DNA of 64,000 nucleotides from Flagellimonas zhangzhouensis. GTDB taxonomy: Bacteria > Bacteroidota > Bacteroidia > Flavobacteriales > Flavobacteriaceae. The notes beneath the pieces are model-generated. The model was not told where the DNA came from, searched no databases, and saw only the letters and a program-made list of their open reading frames with translations. Of the stretch, positions 24,691 to 34,275 are shown piece by piece. Positions within the stretch are counted from its first letter, which is position 1, and each line of letters opens with the position of its first letter. The stretch spans positions 1,054,001 through 1,118,000 of the forward strand of contig NZ_FNKI01000001.1 in assembly GCF_900102925.1 (NCBI RefSeq), read 5' to 3'. Both the position numbers and the translations under genes were made by a program.

Positions 24691-27600
24691 ATGCCTTTAT
24701 TCCAAACCTCGGTACTTAAAAACTACCTTTCGCAACAAGATGAGGTTGCAATAGAAAAAGCATACCTAAAATATTCAAAGTATTTCCTAAATCAGGAAAT
24801 TCAACAAAATATCCGTAACAGCAAAGAAGAACAGTTTCAGGCAACCTTTCTCACAGAATTATTCGTGAATGTTCTTGATTACTCGATAAACCCAAGCCCT
24901 AAGTATAACTTAACAACGGAATTCAAAAATGAAAAAGGTGCAAAGAAAGCAGATGGCGCAATTTTAAAGGAAGGGAAAGCTCTTGGGGTTGTTGAATTGA
25001 AAGGAACCGGCACCAAAGACTTGGACAAGGTCAATAGTCAAGCTTTTAGTTACAAGAACAATCATTCTGCGTGTGTTTATGTCATTACCTCAAACTTTGA
25101 GAAACTCCGTTTTTTTGTTCAAAATGCCGTTGAACACATAGAGTTCAACCTTTTTACACTTACGCAGGAGGAATTTAAGCTGCTATGGCTCTGTATGCAT
25201 GTCGAGAACCTGTTATCAGGAATCCCACTAAAAATAAAAGAAGAGAGCTTACTTGCAGAGGAGGACATAACAAAACAACTCTACAAAGATTATTCGGCAT
25301 TTAAGACCGCTTTGTGGCAAAATATGGTCAAAAACCATCCGGATTATGACCAATTGATCTTGTTCAAAAAAACACAGAAGCTGCTCGACCGTTTTTTGTT
25401 CATCTTTTTTGCCGAAGATAGTGGGTTGTTACCTCCTAATTCCGTCAAGAAGATAATCGATAAATGGAAGGATGATACCGACTGGGGCGATGAAAGGAAG
25501 TTGTACGATATCTTTAAACAATATTTTGGGTTTATCAACTCAGGTCGGCCCGCAAAAGATGAACGTGCAGAGATTTTTGGATATAATGGAGGGTTGTTTA
25601 TTGAGGATTCGATTTTGGATAATATTAAAATCGATGATGATATATTGCTGAAGTACTCTGAAAAACTTTCCACTTATGATTTTCAAAGTGAAGTGGATGT
25701 AAACATACTTGGCCACATATTTGAAAACTCATTGAATGAAATTGAGAACATTACCGCCGAGCTGGAGGGGCAACAAATAGACAAGAACAAGACCAAACGT
25801 AAAAAGGACGGGGTTTTCTATACTCCTAAATACATTACAAAATATATTGTTGATAACACAATTGGCAAACTTTGCGAAGAAAAGAAGGCTGAACTTTCCA
25901 TTTCCGATGAACGCTTTGGTCTGGCCAGTAAGCGATCCCGAAAGGGAATAGCCGATTTACAGGCCTACCGTGATTGGTTGTTGGATCTTAAGATATGCGA
26001 CCCAGCATGTGGCTCTGGAGCTTTTTTAAACCAAGCATTGGAATTTTTAATCGATGAACACAAGTATTTGGATGAACTTACTGCCCAGTACCACAGATCA
26101 CCCTTAGTACTGAGTGATATAGAAACCCAGATTCTGGAACAGAATATTTACGGCGTTGACATCAACGAAGAAAGTGTTGAGATAGCCAAACTTTCCTTGT
26201 GGCTGAGAACAGCCCAAAGAGGGCGTAAATTGACTTCCCTAAACAACAATATTAAATGTGGCAATTCTTTAATTGATGATCGAGTGGTTGCAGGGGAAAA
26301 AGCGTTTAATTGGAAAAAGGAGTTTCCAAAGGTTTTTGAGAAGGGAGGATTTGACGCAGTGATTGGGAATCCTCCTTATGTGGATATAAAAGGCTTGGAT
26401 AAAAATATTGTAACTTATTTATTTGAAAAATTTCAAAGTGCAAATAACCGAGTTAATTTATATTCATCATTTATCGAACGGTCATTAAATCTTTTAAATA
26501 AACACAAATATTTTTCTTTTATAATTCCATCGTCATTACTAACCCAAGAATCATATAAGGAGCTTAGAAAAATACTACTTGAATATACTACAATTACGAA
26601 CATTGTTAGGTTGCCAAATGAATCCTTTGGAGGTAGTGCAGGAGAGGTTAAAGTAGACACTATAATTCTAAGTTTTAAATTAAAAGTTGAACCACGTACT
26701 TCCGCTGAAATATACATTTACAAAGGATTTGATAGAATTAACGAAATAACAACTCATAATGCTGATATACATTTTTTTACCAATCCATTTGACTGGAAAA
26801 AAGATGATTCATACATCTTTAGGATAAATGTCGATAATAAAACAATGGAAATCGTTGAGAAGTGTGAGTTTAAAACGGAAAAGTTGGTTGATTGCGCTCA
26901 TTTCTGTTTGGGGTTGACCCCTTATGATAAATACAAAGGTCATACGCAAGATCAAATTAAAAATCGAGTTTTTCATGCTACCTATCAAAAAGACGAAACC
27001 TTCAAAAAGTTACTAGCAGGAAATGACATAACGAGATACCATGTGGAATGGGGAGGTGCAGAGTGGATAAGTTATGGAGATTGGCTTGGAGCCCCAAGAG
27101 AACCAAAATTCTTTACGAAGAAACGAATTCTAGTAAAACAAATAATTGATTGGTCTGACAAAAGGATATGGGCAGCCATTATAGAAGAAGAACTTTATAA
27201 CACTCAAAACGCATTTAATCTAATAGCAAAAGAAGGTTATATCCCTGAATACTTAATTGCTTTGATTAACAGTAGGTTGATTTCGTTTTATCATAGAAAA
27301 AAATATTTGGAAGAATTCAAAGACCGATTTCAAAAGATTTTAATAAAAGACGCAAAGGAATTCCCCATAAAGCAAATTCCAGAAGTTGATCAAAAACCCT
27401 TTATAAGTGCTGTCAATAACATAGTATCAGCAACAAGCCAATTACAAAAAGCGGTTGAAACTTTTGCGGGATTAATACAATCCAAATTTGGATTAGAAAA
27501 AATTTCAACCAAGCTGCAAAACTGGTATAAATTGGAGTTTAAGGATTTTTTGAAAGAGTTGAAAAAAGCGAAAGTGCAATTAAGTTTATCCGAAGAATCG

Positions 27601-27747
27601 GAATGGATGCAGTATTTCAATGAACAAAAGCATAATGTCCGGGAATTGAAATCAGAAACCAATCGAATTGATAGTGAGATTGACCAGATGGTATATCAGC
27701 TTTATGGACTGACAGAGGAAGAGATTAAAGTTGTGGAGAGTAACTAA
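24691..27747 (+). CDS. Eco57I-type (type IIG-like) restriction-modification enzyme
   Basis: 1018 aa, one polypeptide carrying nuclease, methyltransferase and specificity functions. The N-terminal nuclease has a PD-(D/E)XK core: Asp88 in KKADGAIL and Glu102-x-Lys104 in GVVELKGT. The N6-adenine methyltransferase motifs are DPACGSGAFLNQ near residue 437 (SAM binding) and NPPYVD near 559 (catalysis). The C-terminal 350 residues, with a TaqI-like specificity domain and a helical end, should recognise DNA. No separate methyltransferase or specificity gene follows, as expected for type IIG. The next gene starts 11 bases downstream of the stop. By eye the region is AT-rich compared with the chromosome. 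Confidence 0.88.
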   Translation: MPLFQTSVLKNYLSQQDEVAIEKAYLKYSKYFLNQEIQQNIRNSKEEQFQATFLTELFVNVLDYSINPSPKYNLTTEFKNEKGAKKADGAILKEGKALGVVELKGTGTKDLDKVNSQAFSYKNNHSACVYVITSNFEKLRFFVQNAVEHIEFNLFTLTQEEFKLLWLCMHVENLLSGIPLKIKEESLLAEEDITKQLYKDYSAFKTALWQNMVKNHPDYDQLILFKKTQKLLDRFLFIFFAEDSGLLPPNSVKKIIDKWKDDTDWGDERKLYDIFKQYFGFINSGRPAKDERAEIFGYNGGLFIEDSILDNIKIDDDILLKYSEKLSTYDFQSEVDVNILGHIFENSLNEIENITAELEGQQIDKNKTKRKKDGVFYTPKYITKYIVDNTIGKLCEEKKAELSISDERFGLASKRSRKGIADLQAYRDWLLDLKICDPACGSGAFLNQALEFLIDEHKYLDELTAQYHRSPLVLSDIETQILEQNIYGVDINEESVEIAKLSLWLRTAQRGRKLTSLNNNIKCGNSLIDDRVVAGEKAFNWKKEFPKVFEKGGFDAVIGNPPYVDIKGLDKNIVTYLFEKFQSANNRVNLYSSFIERSLNLLNKHKYFSFIIPSSLLTQESYKELRKILLEYTTITNIVRLPNESFGGSAGEVKVDTIILSFKLKVEPRTSAEIYIYKGFDRINEITTHNADIHFFTNPFDWKKDDSYIFRINVDNKTMEIVEKCEFKTEKLVDCAHFCLGLTPYDKYKGHTQDQIKNRVFHATYQKDETFKKLLAGNDITRYHVEWGGAEWISYGDWLGAPREPKFFTKKRILVKQIIDWSDKRIWAAIIEEELYNTQNAFNLIAKEGYIPEYLIALINSRLISFYHRKKYLEEFKDRFQKILIKDAKEFPIKQIPEVDQKPFISAVNNIVSATSQLQKAVETFAGLIQSKFGLEKISTKLQNWYKLEFKDFLKELKKAKVQLSLSEESEWMQYFNEQKHNVRELKSETNRIDSEIDQMVYQLYGLTEEEIKVVESN

Positions 27748-27757
27748 ATACTGTGAA

Positions 27758-30157
27758 ATGATAGAAAAAATTAAATTCCTTAAAAACCTTGCAGTATTTA
27801 ATGATTTTGATTGGGATTCAGCAGTAATTGATGATAGTTCCAATGTTTTACTTTTAAAAAAGACAAACATTATTTATGGTAGAAATTACTCTGGAAAAAC
27901 TACACTTTCAAGAGTAATACGGGCTATGGAAACAGGTTCTATCTCAGAGAAATATGAAAACCCTGAATGTTGTATTTCTATACATGATAATGATGATGTT
28001 ACGCAAGTCGATTTTTCCTCTCACAACAAAGTAATTAGGGTTTTTAATGACGATTTTATTAAACAAAATTTAAAGTTTATTATAAATCCCAATGAAAATG
28101 TTGAACCCTTTGCAATACTTGGCGGAGACAATAATGTTATTGAAGAGGAAATAAAGGTTCTAAAGGAAAAATTGGGGGTTAATGAAGAGAATCAAGAAAC
28201 AGCTTTGTACAAAGATTTAAAATCTCTCCAAAAAAGTTACGATACCGCTAAATTGGTACATCAGACTGCTGAAAGAACTTTAGCTTCACAACTTAATGAA
28301 AAAGCTATTGGCAATCCAAATGGGATTAAATATAATTCTGAAAAATATGGTGATCAAAATTACACTAATGCTAAACTTAGAAAGGAAATATTAGTAGTCA
28401 AAAAAGACGAATTTGTTCCGATTTCTGATGAAGAAAAAACAGCAGAAGAAAAGATGCTTCTGGAACAAGCTAAAGATGATATTCCTGATTTAAAAGAATT
28501 GATTTTATCATTTGAAATTTTTTCAACCAAGACAAAGGAATTGGTAGAAAAGCCAATTGCTCAATCCGATAAAATTGAGGATTTAGTTAAAGATGCTGTA
28601 TTAAATAGATGGGTGAAAGAAGGGCGAGATCTACACAAGGATAAATTAGATACTTGTGCATTCTGTAGTAGTGAAATTAAAGAAACCCGATGGGATGAAT
28701 TAGAAAAACACTTTGATGAAGAATCAGATAAGTTGGAAAAGGAAATCACTGACTTGGTTACCGAAATTAAAAATGAGAGTAAGCTTTTGGATTCAATAAA
28801 AATCATAAAAAAAGATGATTTTTATTCGAAGTATCATGGTGAGTTTGAAACGGCAAAAGCAGCATTTGACAATAGTATTATAAATTATCAAAGGACACTT
28901 GGCTTATTGATATCGCAATTAGAAAAAAGAAAAAATGAAATCATAAATGCTCAACTTTTTGAAGCTCCAGATAATGCGAAATCACACGTAGACATAGCTG
29001 TAGAAAAAATAGAAGAGTTAAGAGTAAAATCCAATGAATACACCGAAAAATTAAGCAAAGACCAAGAGAAAGCTAAGAAGAAATTACGTTTACGTGAGAT
29101 TTATGACTTTATAGCTACAATAAAGTATAATGAACAGGTTGCTAATATCGATTTGCTTAAAACTAAGCTAGAAGAGGAAAAGAAAAAAAGAGACGATAAG
29201 CAAGTTGAAATAGATGATGTTTTAAGTCAGGTTTCAGAAAAGCAAAGGCAGTTGAAAGATGAGAGCAAAGGTGCTGATAAGGTTAATGAACTACTAAACA
29301 ATTATTTTGGGCATAACTTCTTATCATTAAAAGCAATTGAGTTTGAAGATGAAGATACAGGTAATAAGCATTACAGATTTGAAATACATAGAGAGAATAA
29401 AAAGGCATTCCACTTAAGTGAAGGAGAAAATAGCTTAATTGCATTTTGCTATTTTATGGCTAAGCTTCAAGATATTGAAACAAAAGGAAAAAAGCCAATT
29501 ATTTGGATTGATGACCCTATTTCAAGCCTTGACAGTAATCACATCTTTTTTATTTACACATTAATAAATACTCAGATATATGGAGAAGATGATTTTGAGC
29601 AATTATTCATTTCAACTCATAATTTAAACTTTTTGAAATACCTGAAAAGATTGCCAAATGCCAATAATGATGATAAAAAATCTGAAAGAAAAAAACTGTA
29701 TCGATATTTAGTAATCGAAAGGAATGATAAAAAATCTTCCATTAAAATAATGCCAAATTATTTAAGAGATTATGTTTCTGAGTTTAACTATTTATTCAGT
29801 CAAATATACAAGTGCTCAACAATGGAGAATGTTGATGATAGTAGCTATACTGCGTTTTACAATTTCGGTAACAATGCAAGAAAATTTTTAGAATTATACC
29901 TCTATTATAAATATCCAGATTCAACAAGTCCAATGGATAAAATGAAAAAGTTCTTTGGGGACGAGAATATTCCAGCAGTTTTTACTGATAGATTGAATAA
30001 CGAGTATTCACATTTAAGTGGAGTTTTTGAAAGAGGTGAAACTGTTGTTGAAGTTCCTGAAATGAATACTGCAGCCAAACTAATTATTGAAAGAATTAAA
30101 GAGGAAGATTTTGATCAATATGAAGCTTTATTAACTAGTATTGGAGAATCACAGTAA
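27758..30157 (+). CDS. RloC/PrrC-like AAA_13 ATPase, putative anticodon nuclease
   Basis: 799 aa from the ATG at 27758 (MIEKIKFLKNLAVFNDF), preferred over the TTG at 27731 that would overlap the R-M gene. ABC/SMC-type ATPase: Walker A GRNYSGKT (residues 41-48), signature LSEGENS near 554, Walker B IIWIDDPISSLD near 582 and His switch ISTHNLNF. Between them lies a long coiled coil interrupted by a CAFC zinc-hook-like pair near residue 300, as in RloC. The C-terminal domain has Arg708-x3-Glu712 and His752, the same order as the Arg-Glu-His catalytic triad of PrrC/RloC anticodon nucleases. These cut tRNA anticodon loops when a linked R-M enzyme is compromised by phage. Pairing with a IIG enzyme instead of type I is unusual. 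Confidence 0.72.
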   Translation: MIEKIKFLKNLAVFNDFDWDSAVIDDSSNVLLLKKTNIIYGRNYSGKTTLSRVIRAMETGSISEKYENPECCISIHDNDDVTQVDFSSHNKVIRVFNDDFIKQNLKFIINPNENVEPFAILGGDNNVIEEEIKVLKEKLGVNEENQETALYKDLKSLQKSYDTAKLVHQTAERTLASQLNEKAIGNPNGIKYNSEKYGDQNYTNAKLRKEILVVKKDEFVPISDEEKTAEEKMLLEQAKDDIPDLKELILSFEIFSTKTKELVEKPIAQSDKIEDLVKDAVLNRWVKEGRDLHKDKLDTCAFCSSEIKETRWDELEKHFDEESDKLEKEITDLVTEIKNESKLLDSIKIIKKDDFYSKYHGEFETAKAAFDNSIINYQRTLGLLISQLEKRKNEIINAQLFEAPDNAKSHVDIAVEKIEELRVKSNEYTEKLSKDQEKAKKKLRLREIYDFIATIKYNEQVANIDLLKTKLEEEKKKRDDKQVEIDDVLSQVSEKQRQLKDESKGADKVNELLNNYFGHNFLSLKAIEFEDEDTGNKHYRFEIHRENKKAFHLSEGENSLIAFCYFMAKLQDIETKGKKPIIWIDDPISSLDSNHIFFIYTLINTQIYGEDDFEQLFISTHNLNFLKYLKRLPNANNDDKKSERKKLYRYLVIERNDKKSSIKIMPNYLRDYVSEFNYLFSQIYKCSTMENVDDSSYTAFYNFGNNARKFLELYLYYKYPDSTSPMDKMKKFFGDENIPAVFTDRLNNEYSHLSGVFERGETVVEVPEMNTAAKLIIERIKEEDFDQYEALLTSIGESQ

Positions 30158-30798
30158 GAAAAGACACTTCATGTAATTCAAAGTTATAGAAAATGAAAAA
30201 CGAGACTCAAATAAAATGTCCAAACTGCGGAACATCCATTGATGTACAAGACATTTTGGCCCATCAGTTGGAAGATGAGATTCGGCAAAAATATCAATCC
30301 CAATTGGCCGATGAAAAAAAGAAATACGAAGTAGAACAAGAAAAACTCGAAAAAGCCAAACAAGAATTCGAGCTAAAGAAGAAACAAGAGAACGAGCTTT
30401 TTCAAGAACGTTTGGACAAACAATTGCGGATAGACCGCAAGGCTCTCGAAGAAAAACTTAAGGCTAAACTGACCGATGAACAATCCGAGCAATTCAAGAC
30501 TTTGCAGAAAGAACTGAACGAAAAATCAGAACAGGTCAAGGAATTGAACCGCTCCAAGGCCGAAATCGAAAAACTCAAACGTGAAAAATCGGAACTAAAG
30601 GAGACCGCTGAGGCCGAGGCCCAAAAGAAACTGAACGAGGTACTATTTGCAGAACGCGAAAAAATTAGAAAATCGGAGGAAGAAAAAACAGAACTAAAAT
30701 TCCGGGAACTTCAAAAACAACTGGAAGACCAAAAGAAGTTGACGGAAGAGATGAAACGCAAACAAGAACAAGTGTAAGCTACCCCTAGATAGAACTGC

Positions 30799-31669
30799 TT
30801 ATTCTTCTAAAACTTCATCAAATTTATCGTTTTTAATTCCTTGTGCGGTACCGCACAAGGAATTAAGTTCCAGATATTGTTTGGGGGACACATATCCCAG
30901 GGCCTTGTGTGGCCTATGATTGTTGTAATCCTCCATCCAAATCCGTGCCTGTTCCCTTACTTGGTCGATGTCCTCAAAGATGAACCTGTTGAGGGTCCCT
31001 CTCCCAAAAACGGCCGTTGAACCTTTCCACGAATGCGTTCTGGGTCGGTTTGCCCGGTTGGATATATTTGAATTCGATATCGTGCATCTCGCTCCATTGG
31101 GACGTTAGCTTAGCGATGAACTCGGGACCGTTGTCCATCCGTATGCGTTTGGGCTTGCCCCTTCGGTTTATCAGATGGTTCAAGACCCATACCACCCGGT
31201 TGCTTGTCAGGGAAAAGTCCACTTCGATGTGCAGCGCCTCCCTGTTGTAATCGTCCATGATGTTGAGTGCCCTGAACCGTCGTTTGTTCTCCAGGACATC
31301 GGTGACAAAGTCCATGCTCCAGGTGTGGTCCGCCTCCGCCGGCACCTCCAACGGTTCCTTTACACGTGCGGGCAGGCGTTTCTTCACCTTTCTTCTCAAT
31401 GGCAGTCCCAGTGCCCTGTAGACACGGTGGACGCGCTTATGGTTCCATGGCCTTCCCTCTGCCCTCAAACGGTGATAGGCCATCCAGAAACCCTCCTCCG
31501 GATGTTCCCTGGCCTTTGCCCGTAGAGCCTGCTCGATCTCGCCGTCATCCTTTGGCAACGGACTGTAATAATAAACGCTCTTGCTCATGTTAAGGACACG
31601 GCACGCCCTGCTGATGCCGTAATGGGCAAGATCTTTGCCGATGCTTCGCTTGCGGCAGGGCCTCAGAGC
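30799..31669 (-). pseudogene. IS3-family transposase OrfB with a frameshift
   Basis: The main open part (30974-31588) encodes an rve/DDE integrase core: MDFVTDV (first Asp), RMDNGPEF (second Asp) and [10 protein letters not shown] (Glu). After NGRF the frame runs into [10 protein letters not shown] and a stop. Shifting one base restores [18 protein letters not shown] ... NNHRPHKALGYVSP, the normal C terminus, down to a TAA at 30799. The cause is an apparent extra T in a five-T run (antisense of 31008-31013), either a real lesion or a homopolymer read error. Upstream, the frame connects to orfA through a -1 shift at the A7 run (31670-31676). Confidence 0.8.
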
Positions 31670-31929
31670 TTTTTTTCGATGATCTCCTTGGCCATTTGGT
31701 GGTCAAGGGCCAAAGTGGCGTACATCTGCTTGAGCTTGCGGTTCTCCTCCTCGAGCTCCTTGATGCGCTTGAGTTCCTTCCCGCTCATCCCGGCGTACTT
31801 CGAACGCCACTTGTAAAACGCGGCGGAGCTGACCCCGTGGTCACGGGTTATCTCGGCAACGGACTTGCCGTTGTCGAACTCCTTTAAAATCTTCGCGATC
31901 TGTGTTGGTGAAAATTTGCTCTTCCTCAT
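31663..31929 (-). CDS. IS3-family transposase OrfA
   Basis: 88 aa. A helix-turn-helix ([40 protein letters not shown]) is followed by a leucine-zipper-like segment ([19 protein letters not shown]), as in OrfA of IS3-family elements, which binds the IS ends. It ends in EIIEKKL; the A7G run at the end is a programmed -1 frameshift site that would produce the OrfAB fusion transposase. The gene itself is intact. Confidence 0.9.
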   Translation of the reverse strand: MRKSKFSPTQIAKILKEFDNGKSVAEITRDHGVSSAAFYKWRSKYAGMSGKELKRIKELEEENRKLKQMYATLALDHQMAKEIIEKKL

Positions 31930-32766
31930 AATGCTGTTTAAAATTAAGATTATTATTCTACTTTTAAACAGTTCGGTTTTAAGGGTAGCTTACACAAGGA
32001 TCTATGCAGCTTCAGGGTGAGGTACAAGAACTGGCCATTGAAGAATGGCTTGCTACGCAATTTCCGTTGGACACTATTGATGAAGTAAAAAAAGGAGCGC
32101 GTGGTGCTGATTGTATTCAAATAGTTAACACTCGAAGCCGTCAAAATTGCGGGAAAATCTATTATGAAAGTAAGCGTACCAAGGATTTTCATACCAGTTG
32201 GATAGAGAAATTCAAGGCCGACATGCGCGAACGTGATGCGGATATCGGTGTCCTCGTGACCGAGGTAATGCCCGCTGGGCTAGACCGTATGGGAATGATG
32301 GAAGGCGTTTGGGTCTGCACCTTTGAAGAATTCAAAGGACTTTCAGCAGTTTTGCGAGAATCTATTATCAAATTAAGTCTTGCCATGGCCACCCAGGAAA
32401 ACAAGGGTGACAAAATGGGAATGCTTTATGATTTCTTGACGAGCACCACGTTTCGTATGCAGATAGAGGCCATTGTTGAGGGCTTCTCTCAAATGAAATC
32501 AGATTTGGAGAGCGAAAAACGGTCCATGCAGCGTATCTGGAAACAACGTGAGCGTCAAATTGAAAAAGTCATTACCAACACTATAGATATGTATGGGTCA
32601 ATAAAGGGTATAGCCGGAAATGCAATTCAATCTGTTAAGGCCTTGGAACTAGGAGAAGGTGCTGATGATTTTGATGAAGATTAAAATTGATGTTCCTTTT
32701 AAAGGAAAGTTCATATTTCATAAATAATTGAGAATAATGAACAAGACTTGGCTTATTGAAGTTGCA

Positions 32767-33894
32767 TTAAACTACAATTTTAAATTCTAGATTAAGGGTA
32801 TACCGTGTGCTTTTAAGTTCACCTGTTTTGACTAGAATTGATTTGTTGACCAAATCCTTTAAGTCCCTTGTCGCTGTTGATGCAGATGTTCGAGCTATTC
32901 GGATATAATTATCTGCACTAAGACCTCCTTTGAATCCACTATATCCTGCTTTAAACATCCGTTGGACAACTTTTAGTTGACGTTCATTCATCAAAGAAGA
33001 GTTGTGATCAAAGAATTTTGCTTTTTGAATCAAAAAGTCAATGGTTTTAATAGTATGATTTTGTGCTGTGATTATTGTTTTTCCAAAATATATAAGCCAT
33101 TCGGTAAGGTCTAGTTTGAAGTTGTGGGCCTCTATGGAAGAATAATATTCTTTTTTATTTGACTCAATAATTTGTGATAAAGATATAAGTGATGGATTTC
33201 TCAAATCCATGGATATTGATTTTTCTGAAAGAGCTCTAGCGATTCGCCCATTACCGTCTTCAAAGGGGTGAATGGCCAAAAAGTAATAATGGGCCATTCC
33301 AGATTTAGCTAATGGAAGCATTTTGGTTTTGTTCACGGTATGGATTTCATTGAACCAACGAACATAAGTTTCCATTTCGTTTGTCATTTGCGAAGAGGGA
33401 GGAGCCTCATAATGAACAGTCGGTTTATCAATTCGTCCAGAAACTACCTGCATAGGGTCCTCATGAGTGCGATATCTTCCGATATCCATCAAATCCCTTC
33501 TGCCATTGGTAAGCATTTGATGCCATTCAAAAAGCTGTTCATGTGTTAATGGGGCAGCATGAGTCTGATATAGGTTGACCATCAATTCAGATATCCCATA
33601 TTCGGCCTGTGGGAGTTTTTGTCTTTCAGTTTTAAGCCCCAAATTCTTTTTTATGGATTCCTGTATGCTTCCACGATCAAGATACTCCCCTTCAATTGCT
33701 GAAGTGGTAAAGGCTTCATCAGACAAAACTTCAATTAAAAGCTCATTCTTGTCATTTGCATTTATATGTTTTATGGAACCCATGGCAATACCACTTGTTT
33801 GAACAAACTGATATTCCAAGTCTTTCAAGGCTGCCTCGTTATATGTGAAATTTGGCCAACCTTTCTGTTGCCAGTTCCATTTAAAAGCTGTCAT
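32767..33894 (-). CDS. Fic-family protein with N-terminal inhibitory motif
   Basis: 375 aa. The N-terminal domain (DUF4172-like) has TSAIEGEYLD near residues 64-73, matching the (S/T)xxxE(G/N) inhibitory helix that obstructs ATP binding, so this is a class II-type Fic protein. The catalytic loop HPFEDGNGRIAR near residue 208 is complete with His, Gly, Asn and both Arg. It should transfer AMP to a Ser, Thr or Tyr of a target protein. A C-terminal winged-helix-like domain (IRIARTSASTATRDLKDLVNKSILV) suggests DNA binding and autoregulation. It is convergent with the DUF2130 gene, and its promoter contains a matching palindrome. Confidence 0.92.
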   Translation of the reverse strand: MTAFKWNWQQKGWPNFTYNEAALKDLEYQFVQTSGIAMGSIKHINANDKNELLIEVLSDEAFTTSAIEGEYLDRGSIQESIKKNLGLKTERQKLPQAEYGISELMVNLYQTHAAPLTHEQLFEWHQMLTNGRRDLMDIGRYRTHEDPMQVVSGRIDKPTVHYEAPPSSQMTNEMETYVRWFNEIHTVNKTKMLPLAKSGMAHYYFLAIHPFEDGNGRIARALSEKSISMDLRNPSLISLSQIIESNKKEYYSSIEAHNFKLDLTEWLIYFGKTIITAQNHTIKTIDFLIQKAKFFDHNSSLMNERQLKVVQRMFKAGYSGFKGGLSADNYIRIARTSASTATRDLKDLVNKSILVKTGELKSTRYTLNLEFKIVV

Positions 33895-33911
33895 GAGCTA
33901 AATAATTGTAG

Positions 33912-33948
33912 TTTATAGCTCAAATATAACTAAAAAATGAGCTATAAA
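33912..33948 (-). promoter_or_regulatory. fic promoter inside an inverted repeat
   Basis: TTTATAGCTCA (33912-33922) and its complement TGAGCTATAAA (33938-33948) form an 11-bp dyad with 15 bases between. The -7 box TATATTTG (minus strand, 33928-33921) lies between the arms and touches the proximal arm, so a bound repressor would cover the promoter. The Fic protein's own C-terminal winged helix is the likely ligand. Confidence 0.7.
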
Positions 33949-34275
33949 TTGCATTTTTATAGCCCAGAATGAATTAAACTATTCTGAAAAAAGATAATAT
34001 TGGTGGTTTGAAATTTCTATTTTGATACTGAATAAGACATTTTCTTCTTCAAACATGATATAGTTCAACCCATGAATCAGAGTAATATTTAAGAGATGAC
34101 TCCAGCGTTAGTAATTTTTCGAGAAAAGCCCCATTTTGTAGGTATAAACTCGAATTTTTACTACTGATAATTAGATAATCCTAATTCTTGTTGATTTGCT
34201 ATTTAAGTTCATCGCAATCTAAATCCCAATAAAATAATCATCTGATTTGAAATTTCACCATTAAAGTATATAACA
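33949..34275. other. Non-coding gap before the 34276 gene
   Basis: AT-rich, no ORF worth supporting and no strong dyad. It must contain the promoter of the gene at 34276, but no clear TAnnTTTG box is seen close to the start. Confidence 0.3.

Larger units (their letters stand above)
30773..31994 (-). mobile_element. IS3-family insertion sequence, 1222 bp (IS407-like)
   Basis: The ends are imperfect inverted repeats starting TGTAAGCTACCC, with AACTG about 20 bases in on both sides. The 4-bp target CAAG is duplicated at 30769-30772 and 31995-31998. It carries orfA and orfB on the minus strand with an A-rich slippery sequence between them. The 4-bp duplication and OrfA type suggest the IS407 group. 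By eye it is much GC-richer than the gene it interrupts, so arrival is recent relative to the host DNA. Confidence 0.93.
30193..32684 (+). pseudogene. DUF2130 protein interrupted by an IS3-family element
   Basis: The reading frame starts at 30193 (MKNETQIKCPNCGTS, a CxxC zinc-ribbon-like start), forms a long charged coiled coil to about residue 190, and is cut at 30772 by the IS (30773-31994). It resumes at 31995 and ends at 32684. Removing the IS and one copy of the 4-bp target duplication joins KRKQEQ to GSMQLQGEVQELAIEEWL in frame, so the original protein had about 420 aa. The C-terminal part has the DUF2130 core GADCIQIV...GKIYYESKRTKDF...WIEKFKADM, which resembles a PD-(D/E)XK nuclease site (Asp, then Glu-x-Lys). 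It is the third gene of the R-M/ATPase operon. In this copy it is inactivated; the function of the intact family is not established. Confidence 0.85.
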
